A model generated the notes under the pieces. It did no database searches. It was not told the DNA's origin and saw only the letters and a program-made list of their open reading frames with translations. This document shows positions 37,651-49,489 of a DNA stretch of 64,000 bases, in pieces (the stretch's first letter is position 1; each line of letters starts with the position of its first letter). This stretch comes from Struthidea cinerea. Taxonomy: Eukaryota > Chordata > Aves > Passeriformes > Corcoracidae. The stretch covers positions 217,573-281,572 of the forward strand of contig VZTI01004959.1 in assembly GCA_013397865.1 (NCBI GenBank), in the 5' to 3' direction. Position numbers and translations under genes: made by a program.

Positions 37651-40086
37651 TTCACTGGAAAAGTTAATCCAGCTTTTCCCTGTACATCCCATGATATTTT
37701 TCTCATCTTAAAAGTGGATAACCTCAAATGTTGACAGGGTTATAGTGGCAAAGAGTGTTGGGAATCCCTAAATATTCTTGTGGGTAATTCCTGTCATCTG
37801 GCCCTAGGATTATGTGCAGAAACATGTGGAATGGGGTGTCAGTTATGTCTTAAAAATAGATATTTCTTGGAAATCCATGGAGCATCCACTCCCTCTCGAA
37901 GCGTTGTAGAACACAAGTGGTTTAATAACTGGGTGTGTGCCAGCAGAAGGGATTTCCCAGGTGATGGGGAATATTGATGGGATTTAGGGAAAAGTCCATT
38001 TAAGGACATGTATCACAAACAGTTACTGAAAATATTTGGGTTTCTTGTATTTCTAAGCAAATAAGGAGCTTGTGAAACTGATCTGCAAACATTTTTTTTA
38101 TTCTCTACTATATCCTAAACCCAGCTGTACGTTAAATAAGTAAAATCATCCTGATCCATGTTTTAAAGAGTACTTTGTTCTCTTTAAACAAATAATAAAC
38201 AAATAAATAAACTTTGTGTCTGGATCCAGGATGGATCTACAAAACCAAGTACAAATTTTGGAAATCCCTACATGTGTGTCTTTACCAGACCACCAGTTCC
38301 GTTATTGTCATTCACTCAGAGAATTCCATGTTGTTGCAAGGATGGAATTTATTGGAATGGGATCCATATTATTTTATGCTAAAATATATCTGCACTTGCT
38401 TATGTCTCAATTTACCAATTTCACTGATTCGCCCCTCTTATTCCCTGGCATTGGTGTGTGTTTTTGTCTTTTCTTCTGGAGTTTTCAATGATTTCAGGAA
38501 ATCTGTGTTTGTGGCATTAGGGAGTGCCAGGGACACCACCAAACTTCGTTAGTGCAGCTCTGGAAGGAGACACAGGATAATATTTCCTTCCCTTTTTAAC
38601 CATCAGTCACTGTACGGAGCCGCTGTGCCGACAAATTCATAACCTCCTCTGTATTTGATTTAAAAAAAATAAACCCAGCCAACTTTTGCTTTCCCCAGTT
38701 CAATAACTCCCTAGAAATGTGCTTTTATACCGTGTAGCTCATACAATCCTGCACGGACTTATAAATTGAAATCCCACTTTTTTTGGACGTTCCCGCCTGG
38801 ATGACTGATGGCTGTGTGTATTTGCCATAAAATTTTAATTATGACAGAGTTATGAATCACTGCTCTCGCTGGTTAAAGTGTTAAAAAATGATGGGTTTGT
38901 TGTTTATTAAACTTGGGAGGGTGGAGGGAGAAAATGGAAAAGGCTTTGAGTTGTGCGGGCTGGATCCCGAGCTCGGATGTTTGCTCGGGAGCAGCCCTGG
39001 AGCTGATTTTGGATGTGCCTTTCCCTCCCTGGGCGCTGCTCCTGCCCAGGATGACAAATACCATTAATTTTATTGCTTTAACCATCCCTGGGTGTCCTGG
39101 GTAGGGGTTTATGATGATCTCATCCCTCGGGAGCGGGGCTTTGGCTGTCGCCGCAGGAACAGCGGAGCAGCCCTGCTCCTGCTCCTTCCCTTTGTGAGCG
39201 CAGGACCCGGCAGTAAAACCATGGTGTTCACAGAGAAACACCAAACGTTTAAAGCATATTAAGGGCTATAACTAGGGTTGTGCAGAACTTTAAATGTAAC
39301 GTGGTTTTTATTAAAAGTGTCAGGTTTTTTGTTAACAAGATCAGCGTGTTCAAACACAAATCCCCTTAGGAACATCACAACGCTCGAGATTTCCCAAGTT
39401 TTTTCCCCAAGTTTTAGGCAGCAAACGTGTGCAGCAGCACCCGATGTATTTGGCACGGGAGGGATTGCTTTAAACGACCCCACTTTGAATTTTTCTGCCT
39501 TAAAATGAGCTTTATTTGGCTTCCCCTTTGGCCTGGCTGGCAGGGCAGGGCTTTTCCACACAGACAGAGGAACAGCTTGGAGTGCTTGCAGGGCTTTAAT
39601 CCCTGGGGGAATGATCCAGGCTCGGCTTTTCAGGGATGAGCTGCACAACAGGGTGATGCCATTTGGGCATTAGCAGGGAGAACACCTGAGGGAATTCGGG
39701 ATGAATGAGGAGAGCTGGGGCACAGGGCAGCAGGGGCCTATTAGTGCTGCCCACTCCTGCCACAGACTGTGATAGGGCTAAATGAGTTTTAAAGGACAAA
39801 GTTGGGGGATTATAAAGTCCTTTATGGTTTGATCCATGTGGAATTGGTCCTGGTAATAAGGAACATCCCTGCAGCACTGTAAACTGAGGGGAAAAAATTC
39901 CAAAATTTAAAATACTTTGTCATTTATATTCTAATTTTGGGAGTAGCATCTCATTTTTCTTTCTCATGGACGTTAAATGTCATGTGACAGTATATTCTAC
40001 ATGCAATTATTCATATTTCAATGTTTCAGTCACCAGCCGATGGAAAGAAACTTTTTACTTTCCAACAACATAGATAATTCTTGGAA

Positions 40087-40134
40087 ATTGGACTGGATGG
40101 CCTTGAAGGTCTTTTCCAACCATAATGATTCTAT
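40087..40134 (+). mobile_element. CR1: CR1 LINE 3' tail
   Basis: Sense tail: attggactggatggccttga, aggtcttttccaaccataat, gattctatta. Confidence 0.85.
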
Positions 40135-41180
40135 TAGTTTGTTTTTAGTAAATTAAGTTTAAAATCAAAAGTCAGCTTCATTGTTCATTTCACCTTATTT
40201 CATCTTTTTGTTAGTCTCAGTGAAAATAATGGATGTGTGTGTTCATGGTATTTTTTAAATTGATTCAGCTGGTAGCAAAGTAGTGAATGTTTCTGTAACA
40301 AAGGAAAACACCGAAATAAAAAATACTAAATATTAAATACTAAAAAAGAATCAGTTTGCTGCTGTAGGGAATCACTGGTACTTTTAGGAAATCCAACATA
40401 ATGCTGGGGTAAGATTAAAACCATTAACCCTGCTCGCCCCGACTCCCGAGCTCCGAGCTCAGAACTTTCCATTAGAAAGGAGGGTTAGGGATCAATATGA
40501 AGATCTGTTGATAATGTTGTATTAATTAGAGTAATCAAACCCGTGCTTGGAGCGTGACAGCTGCCAGGGAGAGGGAGCAGGGCCGAGTTCCCTGTGCTGT
40601 CCACGGGCACTGGCGTGGGACAATTCCCAGCCGGAGCCGCTGCTCCGCCTCCGATTGCCTTTGGAGCGGGGGGCAGCGGAGTCTCCCCAAAGCTGCTGGT
40701 CAATGACTCCCTCCCAGCAGCGATGTAATTAAAGGCTCGGCCGCTGTTTGCGGGGCTGCCTGGGCATCGATCATCCCGGAGATGGGAAGGGATCGATAGG
40801 GGGGATGCAGGAGAGGGCCCCGGGGAGCGGGAAGGGCGCTCGGAGCGCGGCTCCGGGACACAGGCGGGATGTGGGCCTGGAGCTGGAGCTGACCTGTGCC
40901 CGGCACAGCCCCTCAACCAGTGCTTTGTTACCTGTTCTGGCCGTGCGGGCTCAAACCAGCCTGGCCTGGTTGGTATTGATCGGGGGCTCTTCAAAGGGAG
41001 TGGAAATCCAGCACTGGCAGAAGATAGGGATTAAAGCAGCTAAATGGATTTTTCGGAGGTAGTTATTACCCTGCTCTCAACATTTGTACAGATTTTAAAA
41101 TGAATCTGTTGATATTATTTCAAAAAGCGTTACGATGAAAGTTATCTGAAGAAGGGGATGTTTTTTTAAGAAGTGGGTGT

Positions 41181-41239
41181 TATAGAATGGTTTGGGTTGG
41201 ATGGGACCTCAGAGACCATCCACTGCCACCCCTGCCACC
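41181..41239 (-). mobile_element. CR1: CR1 LINE 3' tail (left arm of inverted pair)
   Basis: Reverse tail: tatagaatggtttgggttgg, atgggacctcagagaccatc, cactgccacccctgccacc. Seven bases separate it from a sense CR1, giving a palindromic structure. Confidence 0.93.
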
Positions 41240-41246
41240 TTCTGAT

Positions 41247-41395
41247 GGATGCCCCTGGATCCCTGGCAGTGCCCAAGGCCAGGCTGGACGGGGCTTGGAG
41301 CAGCCTGGGACAGTGGAAGGTGTCCCTGCCCGTGGCAGGGGTGGCACTGGATGGGCTTTGAGGTCCTTCCAACCCAAACCATTCCATGGTTCTGT
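41247..41395 (+). mobile_element. CR1: CR1 LINE 3' fragment (right arm of inverted pair)
   Basis: Sense: atgcccctggatccctggca, gtgcccaaggccaggctgga, gtccctgcccgtggcagggg, ctttgaggtccttccaaccc, aaaccattccatggttctg. Its last ~60 bases can pair with the left arm. Confidence 0.95.
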
Positions 41396-43916
41396 GCTTT
41401 GGGTGACTGAGCAGTGAAATTAGAAGTGTGATGAACGCAATCATTAGATCTTCATTAAATAGCACAACTTCCATATGAAGGATACCCAGGTGTCCCGTGG
41501 GTGCACGTACAAGCTCAGAACCAAGTTCTTTGTGATGGATGAAGGATGATGGGCCTCAGCTGGTGCTCTGCTGCCAGTTCCATGAGGTTTTGTGCATCCC
41601 CTCTCCTCGTGGTTAAAACTATTAAGCACTTCATGAGGTTTTAATATTTCAAATTATTTCTGTTTTCTAAGAATGAGAAAAATGCCCTCTGAAGTACTTT
41701 GCAGAGCTCTCCCATCCAAAGTTGAAGCTGGCTGGAAATGAAACCTGATTGGAGAAAGTTTATGGAACTTGTGGTGTTGAATAAGGCTGCTTATTTATTA
41801 CTTTGCTACAGCTTTATACAAATATATAGATGCACATGTGTCTGAGGGAAAATTATGCTGTCCAGACTTACGAGAGCCAGTTGGAATCTCTCAAGGTTGC
41901 AGATGAGCAGTGGAAATGCATGTGTATATTATCAGCTCCGTGCCCTTGGCGGTGACTTCCTCACTGATGACAAATCTTTCTTCACTCATCTCCTGGAGAT
42001 CAGTGCTTTCGTGGTTTTCCGTCTTGGATTTGTCTGTTTTCCCGTTTGCTCTAATGGGCTCTACTCGAACTTTTAAAAACAAGCATTTATTTGAAGTACA
42101 TTAAGAAACACAGTACTTCAGAAAAATGTTTGATACCCCAAATTCCTTCCTGAATTATTTAAGCGCCGCTGCAGCAAACTGTTTGCTCAGGGATGTTCAG
42201 CCTGGTGTGTAGTAGGGGTGTAGTTTTCTTTTAATGCAGTTATTGAATTCCAACCCACAGAGCCTCTGGCGGGGTTCCAGGAGCGCTCTGCTGCGCCGAG
42301 TGAAGATAAATTGTTTGTTTTCAGCAGCATTTCTTCATCTTCATCACTTAATCTGCAATGAAATTTTACAGCCAGCCGCTGAATATTTAAGCAATATATT
42401 TACCTCTTTTATCCTGGGGGAGTATTTAATAATGCTGAGTACAGTAAATGATTATGGGAGTTCAGGATACGGGCTGAGAACGTGGAGTTCCCCATCATTT
42501 TCTCCGCCGGGGTGAGCTCCGTGCTCTCCGCGGCGTTCCCGGGCTGCCGGCCTCTCCCACGGCTGCCGGGCTGTAATTGAGTGTGTGTTGGCATCGGCCC
42601 TAAGTCCTCCCCACAAATCTTTCCTTGACACACACTCCCCCTTTTGGTGCCGGCTGTCAGGTTCCTTTGGCTGCCTGTCTCCCGATTCCGCACTTCGGCA
42701 CGCTAAACCCTGGGAGTCGCCGCGCCTCGACCCCGAAGTTTTCCACCTCGTCCTTCCCTGATTCTGCAGTGCCCCATTCAATATCTTGTGAGTTAACGCT
42801 CCGTGGTGCTAATATTCTTTTTCTTTAACCGTGTCTTGGTGTTTATGACTTAGAGGTTTTAAAAAAATAACTTTAAAAGAGTTCCTTTTGATCTTTTTCG
42901 TTTGCCGTTGCTTCACGAAGGTTTTTCATTAGCACTGAGTGGGAAGTGGTCATGAGTACGGTGAACAAAGTTCCTTCTTTCTGCAAAAAATCCTCTGAAA
43001 TGCTTCCTGATTCTTGCGCCATTATTTGAATATTAATTACGCTCCCTTCTTGATTAAGTATGCTCCAACAGGAGCCACTTGCACAGCTTTATTCCTTATG
43101 TTTTCCTGATGTTTTTATTTGGTTGGAAAACAGGAGCTGAAAATTCCCGCAGCCCTCCCAAGGTGCTGGGGGCCGCTTTGGCTTCTCTCGGAGTTGTTCC
43201 CTGTAATCAGCTGTGCGTGCTCCGTGCTTTATTGCTTCCTTTCCGTAGCCACATGAGTTGTCATCTACTTGATTCTCACTTAACGCGGCGATTCCTGACG
43301 TCGGGAAATTGGCAGATGAAAGAAGGGCTCGTTTGGAATCGAAGTTTTGGGAGTGGATTTTTCAAGTTTGCTGACAAGCTGTCAGGCTGAATTCTGCCCT
43401 TACCCCAGGAAGAAAAGCTGACTGTCATTCCCAATCTACAGCCTGCAATGACAATTGTGTTTGAGGCACAGTGCCATGTTTTTCCCCAGAAATCACTGAA
43501 ATAATTTTTCTTAGTGGTTATATTTTAAGCAAGTGAGTGTTTTTTGAATTAAAATGATTTATTTGTGGAATTAAATGGAGGAGCTGTTCTGTTTTCATGT
43601 GAAGGTACGTGGGTAGTATAACGTCAAGGTGATTTCTCGTGCAGATGCAGTGGGTGATGGAGCTGAGTGGCTGGCAGATTCCATGAGGATTGAGTGTTTC
43701 CAGGGAGGTGGGATGTGGGACGGGACACAGTCCGTGGAGCTGGAGGGCTTGGTTGAGCTCTGCTCACTACAGGATGCAGAACCAAGGTCGCGGTTTGGTC
43801 TGAGGTCCTCACAGGAAAGGGAGCACTGAAGTCACCGAGGAGGAAAAAAGCAACCTAAATTTATCCTGCAGAATCTGTGTGAAGGTTTGAAAGCATTTGT
43901 TCCATCAAGACTGTAG

Positions 43917-43972
43917 GCCCTGGGCAGAGACACCTCCCACTATCCCAGTTTGCTCCAAGCCCAGCCTGGCCT
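43917..43972 (-). mobile_element. CR1: CR1 LINE internal fragment
   Basis: Reverse: gccctgggcagagacacctc, ccactatcccagtttgctcc, aagcccagcctggcctcc. The 3' tail is missing or eroded. Confidence 0.75.
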
Positions 43973-44354
43973 CCCTCCTTTCACCTGCTCCCAGATCCGT
44001 GGCAGCCGTGTCCCTTGTCCTCTCCTTTCTCCATCCATGGTGTGCCGGGGGGAAAGAAACAACTCTGGAACAAACGGTGGCTTAAGAAAAATTTAAATAC
44101 ATTGAATCAAATTGGAGTTTTTCATAGGGATCACCTCTTGGTTTTCCAGTTGACCTGGAAGTTACTCCTGAAGGATACAGCGATAGGAGCATTCTTTACT
44201 CCATCAATTTTTATGTATGGGATTTATTTCTTTGCTCCTAAATGTTGGTGCCTGTTTTGGCTCAGTAGTTTAGGGGAAGGTTTAACTCCAGGCTGTCCTT
44301 TTCCTTTCCCCAGCTTTTCATTCCATAAGGAAAAGGAAGCTCTTCCTTCTCATC

Positions 44355-44607
44355 AGCTGGAGGAAATGGCCTCAAGTTACACTGGGGGAAGTTTGGATTA
44401 GATTTGAGGAAAAATTTCTTCACGGAAAAGGTGGAATGAGCTGCCCAGGGAAGTGGCGGAGTCTTCACCCCTGGAAGTGTTCAGAAAATGCATGGATGTG
44501 GCACTTGGGGACATGGTTAGTGAAGGACCTGGCAGTGCTGGATTAACAGTTGGACTTGATCTCAGTGGGCTTTTCCAACCTTAGTGATTCCTAATTCCAT
44601 GATTCCC
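44355..44607 (+). mobile_element. CR1: CR1 LINE 3' fragment, older subfamily (~250 bp)
   Basis: Sense: ctggaggaaatggcctcaag, aaaaatttcttcacgg, aatgagctgcccagggaagt, gtggcacttggggacatgg, acagttggacttgatctcag, cttttccaaccttagtgatt. Same subfamily as 16161-16393. Confidence 0.93.
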
Positions 44608-44702
44608 ACCCCTCTCTCTGTAAAGAAACTCGCCTAGAAGGTGCCATTTAAACCCTTCCCTTGGAATCACTGAATCACGCTAAGAACGGATTTCCTCCCC
44701 AG

Positions 44703-44786
44703 GACTAAATTCCGCCGGCGACAAGAATCACATCCAGTTCCGCTGCTTTCCCGAGCTGGGCTGCAGGCTGGGGGAGCAGATCCGAG
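44703..44786 (+). other. candidate cassette exon in RSRC1 intron
   Basis: An 84-nt segment with acceptor gatttcctccccag and donor GAG/GTGAAA. Read with two leading bases it is open, starting LNSAGDKNHIQFRCFPELG and ending GEQIR plus one base. Entry and exit after codon base one match exactly the phase between the RSRC1 exons at 27284 and 51466, so inclusion would add 28 residues in frame. The segment is CpG-bearing and coding-like in a more AT-rich setting. Its Cys/Phe content is unlike RSRC1, and I know of no such RSRC1 isoform. It could be a pseudo-exon or an exon of another transcript. Confidence 0.2.
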
Positions 44787-45092
44787 GTGAAACGTTACTT
44801 GATTAGGAGATGTCGAGGTGGATAACGTACAGCCTTTCCTGGGATGGAAACAAATCCTCGGAATATTCAACAGCAGCCCCTGCAATGAGTCAGGAGCCAC
44901 GGAAGCAACTGGAGCCAATTAATCCTTAGTGTTAAACCCTATTTAGGTTGGATTTTTCCTCCAACGTGTGTTTGGGAGGGGAAACTGTGGGAGAAAGAAA
45001 GAAATTAGGGATGCACTAAATAATGGATGAATGTACCTAGCCAAGATCTGCTGATTAAGTCTTCTTTAGGATTATTGTTATAAATAGGGAGT

Positions 45093-45175
45093 GCCAGATC
45101 CTCAGCTGGAGTAAATGGGCTTGGCTCGGTTCAAGTAGTGGAATTGTGCCAGCTTGAATTCACTGAGGATCTGGC
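45093..45175. mobile_element. palindromic MITE-like ancient sauropsid repeat
   Basis: Perfect 13-bp inverted arms, gccagatcctcag at 45093-45105 and ctgaggatctggc at 45163-45175, enclose about 57 bp. The arms and neighbouring bases (cagctggagtaaat) match a short palindromic repeat I recall as abundant in turtles and crocodilians and sparse in birds. A small non-autonomous DNA element is the most likely origin. Confidence 0.55.
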
Positions 45176-45774
45176 CCTTAATTCTGGAAAAAGAGGATAT
45201 TTGGGGAGGAGAGTGCTGGGGGCTGTGAGAAGTTTGGTGATGATAACACTTGTTTTCCAGGTAATATCAGGGAAAAAATGTAAATGACTAATCTTTTGAA
45301 TTTTGTAATGAGATTCAAATAACTACTTGATGTGATTTCATTAGATGGCAATGACTTTTCCCCCAAGTAGCTGCATCTTAACCCCCTGCATGTAGGAAGC
45401 GAATATGCATGGAAAACGTGGTGGTTTATTTAATGTTGTGGATGGTTGTCTCTTGCACCAGCATTTCTGCCATTTCTTACCCAAAAAACGCCTCAGTGGC
45501 CATTGCATGTTCCGTGGAAGGAAACGGCAATAAATAGATTTGATTTTGGAAATCTGTTTCCCACTCTGCTTTTCCACCAGGAGTGAAGTGGGCTGTAATT
45601 TCAGATGGCAGCGATCTCAAATCCAACATTGGGGTCTCATTTGGCTGCGTTTTAGAAACGGATCAGCAAATCAGGTTGCAAAGCTGCTAATTTGGTAATT
45701 GCTTATTAAAACCCAACCAACAATTTATTTCCGTAGCAAAGGAAATACACATTGTTCTTCAACACATCGAAATA

Positions 45775-46162
45775 CAGTGTTTGACCATCTAGGGTGGGCT
45801 CAAAAAAAATCCAGTTCTGAAGTAACACCTTTTTAAGCGGGATATCTTGGAAGGACTCAAAACGACATCACGGAACAAGTTTGTTACGTTCCTAATTGTT
45901 CTGACCGTAGAATTAATTTCCCAGTCAGAGAGGGGCACGGCTTTTTCATCATTCTCCAGCACCGTAAAACCCAGTGTTTGACCGTTTGGAGTGGTCACAT
46001 TTACACTTTAAAAAAAAGCCAGTTCTGAAAAAATACCTCTTTAAGGAGGATATCTTGGAAGGACTAAAAATAACATCACGGACCAAGTTTGTTATATTCC
46101 TAATTGTTCTGACCATAGAATTAATTTCCCAGTCCGAGGGGGGGCACGGCTTTTTCATCACT
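45775..46162. repeat. ~200-bp direct duplication
   Basis: Arms 45775-45953 and 45972-46162 share cagtgtttgacc, gatatcttggaaggact, acaagtttgtta-type sequence, cctaattgttctgacc, agaattaatttcccagtc and gcacggctttttcatca. The offset is 197 bp at the start and 208 bp after an indel. Over the last 140 bp there are no indels, and many differences are at CpG. The arms are not similar to CR1. Confidence 0.93.
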
Positions 46163-46169
46163 CGCAGCC

Positions 46170-46580
46170 TCGGAATATTCAGCGTGTCACAGATGTTCAT
46201 GAATAATGTCCATTTAGAAGCGTTGGCAGTGAGCTGGCGAGATGAATGAAATGTTGGGGGGATCTGACAGGCAGCACGCTGCTTTGTGATCATTCCAAAG
46301 TTCTAATAATCTCCCTCACCTTCCCTGCCTGCCTCTAATGAAAGAGAATAGGTGATTGCACCTCGGGCTATGTTCTGCGCCTAATGACTCCTCCAAAGGC
46401 GGATTTATGGAGAAAAAATTAACTTTGAATGAGGATTGAATTGGCCCTGACAGGCTGATAGACTGTGACACAGATTCTGTGGCAAAACAGACGTAGCCCT
46501 AATTGATTATCAATATTTTAAGCAAAGTGATGAAAATAAGCATTAAGTGATGAGAAAGGCAGTCTTAATACAGTAGGCAG
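46170..46580. promoter_or_regulatory. possible conserved non-coding element
   Basis: Follows directly on the second arm of the ~200-bp direct duplication. Unique sequence with catgaataatgtcc, gccctaattgattatcaat and aagcattaagtgatgag. The duplication arms are similar in texture, so an old element may have been partly duplicated. Confidence 0.22.
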
Positions 46581-47658
46581 TCACCGGGATCCGGGAAGTC
46601 TTTGGGGAGGTCGGCCCCGCTCGCCGGAACGGGATTTTAGCTGTCAGTTCTTACCTTTCCCTGCCCAGCACCCCGTGTCCCTTTCCAGCCTCCCTTCCCC
46701 TCCCGGCTTTCTGCCCAGCATGTTAATTTTCTGGCCAGGGATGAACGTGCTTCGCTCTCTCCGGAGAAGTTGGTTTAATATTTAACCCGTTTGGGCTCAA
46801 GAGCCACTTGGGCTGTTTAGCGGGATTTCGGATGTTCTCCCTTTCCTGCTGGGCGCTCTCCCAGCCCTGTGCCATTTCCAGCCAGCAGGTGATCCACAAA
46901 CTGCTTCCTGCATATGGTAACAGTGAAAGAAACTGGGGGAAAATGGCCTGGCTGGTGGGAAAGGATTTATCTTCACGATTATCTTGGTTGTACCCAACAC
47001 AAACATTGGTTACACCAAATAATTACAATGATCTCGGTTATGCTTTAGGACAAGACTAAGACAACATTTGGGTTTTGCCTGTGTTTGTTCAGCTGGGTTG
47101 CACGTGACTGGATAAATCTCCTACCAAAAACACGTTTAGTGTTTGGGAAAAGCCTCATGGCTGTGAGCCAGGTGCTCGTTAGCTGTGCCATAACGGGACG
47201 TTTATCCCAAAGTAAGGAATACTTTCCAAAATGACTAAGGGAAGGGAACTGAGCAGGAATGCTGCTACAGAGGTGAGAAATGGCATTCCGACACCAGGAG
47301 GAATCAGTGGGATAACGTCCCCCTTCCAAACACTGGGTGTGTTCCCCTGGGAATGCGGAGAAGCTTAAAATAAACAGATTTGGGCTTCCAGGGAATTTTT
47401 AAGTGTGACTGGCAGAGCTGGGGAGGGGGCAGTGAGCTCCTCCCTCACCCTCGTGCTCAGGCCTCTCCAATATCCATAATTAGAGTCGGGTGTAATTAAA
47501 TTACAGGACAGCAATGGCTGGAACTTCCCATGTTAGGGAATTGTGGCGTTTTACGTGTAATTAGGGAGGACAGGGCTGATGGGAGCTCTCGTGGCACTGA
47601 GAGGTCCATGGTCATGAACGTGATGGACTGGGCAAGTGGCCACCTGGCTTCCATGGAT

Positions 47659-47750
47659 TTATGGAATCACAGAATTCCGTGGACTTACAGAATCATGGAT
47701 TAGTAGAATCATACACTCGTTTAGGTTGGAAGAGCCCTCTAAGACGGGAA
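47659..47750 (-). mobile_element. CR1: CR1 LINE 3' tail with expanded terminal repeat
   Basis: Reverse tail: several degenerate copies of the 8-bp terminal unit (atggaatcacagaattccg, acagaatcatggattag, agaatcatacac), then gtttaggttggaagagccct. The terminal array is longer than in other copies here. Confidence 0.83.
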
Positions 47751-48725
47751 GACCTCCAAGAATGTTTGTGGTGTTTAAATTTTGGGGGAAATGTTACTGA
47801 AGGCAAAAATACAGAAAACCAGCTTGAATCTGGGGTGATAAAAATGTGTGTGGCGGTGTCGCTTCTCCTCTGGAAATGGGAATTCCCGGACGCTGCTCCT
47901 TGTGTTCCTGTCGAAGGAATTCTCCGAGCAAGTGGCTGTTTGGAGTTTGTGCTGGAATCTGTCGGATGGATAACAGATAATTTTACACGTCAGCCTATGA
48001 ATATTCAGCAGAGAGGATTTCCACAAGCCTTGATAAATTTAATATACCAGAGAAAAATAGCATGTAAATTAAACAGGGCCTTGTAAATTAATAATGGATT
48101 CCACTTGTATTTTTATATGTGAGCTGACTGAATATTTTATAAGTGCAAAAATGTTTGTGTTTAAAAAAAACCAGTGGAGTCTTTCTGATGAGCATCGTGG
48201 ATGGTTTGCTGCATTTTAAATGGGATGTCCATGTGGGTTTTTTCAGTTTCTGGGCTTTCTTTTCCTCAAACACATCTTGTATTTTCAACTTTGTGCAGTT
48301 GGAAAGTCCACAATTATGTTGAATTAATTTATTTTTCCAGACCTCTTGTGGTTTGCAGTTGTGGGTGTTCTGACACTCCTCTCTTTTTAATTTTGACAGG
48401 AAAATGAAATCTTCTTAGTGAAGGGCTGAGTCTTCTTGCACCTTCCCTGCTTCTCCCATGCACTGGGAGAGGGCTCTGCTGCACGGGCTCTTCCATGAGC
48501 CCGGGCCACGCTTTCCAAAATGCTCTTTCTGTCCCCAAAACAGCCCCTGCCCTGTTTCTACCTTGGAATAATGCATGGTTTTCCTGGTTTCTCTTAATTA
48601 GCAGCTTTGCTTGGAATAATTTCACCTTGGCACAGTGTGAGGCTGGTCAGGATTAAAGCATCACCCGTCCATCAGGGAGTGACTCTGCCACCCAAACCTC
48701 GAGCGCTTCCACCACCCCGGGGCTT

Positions 48726-48790
48726 CCATGGAATCATGGAATTGTCTGGGTTGGAAAAGCCCTCTCAGACCTTCGAGTCCAACCTTCAGG
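48726..48790 (-). mobile_element. CR1: CR1 LINE 3' tail
   Basis: Reverse tail: ccatggaatcatggaattgt, ctgggttggaaaagccctct, cagaccttcgagtccaacct. Confidence 0.88.
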
Positions 48791-48925
48791 TTGTAAAGAT
48801 CATTTAATGTTGTATAATTGCAGCTTGATTTGAGAAAAGTGAATCTCTTTTAGTGCCTTTAATGGCACTTGGGCAGTGACCAGCAATATATTCACTGGCC
48901 TCATAATCATAATAATGGCAGCATC

Positions 48926-49071
48926 GAGGAGAAGGAGGAGGAGGAGAAGAAGAAATGAAGAAGAGGAGGAAGAAGAAAAGGAGAAAAAGAAGAAGAAAAG
49001 GAGAAAAAGAAGAAGAAAAGGAGAAGGAGGAGAAGAAGAAAGGAGGAGGGGAAGGAGGGGAAGAAGAAGAA
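48926..49071 (+). repeat. polypurine GAA/GGA tract (~145 bp)
   Basis: Almost uninterrupted purines on the + strand with a nested repeat, aggagaaaaagaagaaa. It could form triplex DNA, and its transcript would be rich in GAA-type splicing-enhancer motifs. It lies 2.4 kb upstream of the GAA-rich RSRC1 exon but is a simple repeat, not an exon. Confidence 0.93.
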
Positions 49072-49489
49072 TGGACCCAATCCTGTGCCATGTGCTCCAG
49101 GATGAGCAGGGAGGTTGGACACTTGACTTGCTGTGGTTCCTCCCAAGCTGGCCCATTCTGGGATTCTGTGCAAAAACGACAGAAGATGTGAAATATTTGA
49201 GGAGAATCCCTGGTGCTAAATCCTGGAAGCAGCTCCTGGGTTCAGTGCCTGTGTCGGTCATGGTGGATGGAGCCCTGTGAGCTCAGGGACTGACTGCTGT
49301 GTAGATTTATGGGCGAAGTTAAATTGTTGTTAATGAGCAATTTTGTGTGGAGAATTGTCCTCGTGATACTTCCTAAATTGCTGCGTTGTCCCTCTAATTA
49401 ACCAGGACTTGAAAGGCCAAGCTCTGCCTCGGCAGCAGTTTTAACTTGAGTTGCAAGGGTTGGAAATCAGCGATTTAAAGTTAACAAAG

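Noticed and set aside
48876..49280. 134-codon Lys/Arg/Glu-rich frame resembling an RS or coiled-coil protein
   Set aside because: Produced by the polypurine simple repeat; no splice borders and not part of RSRC1.
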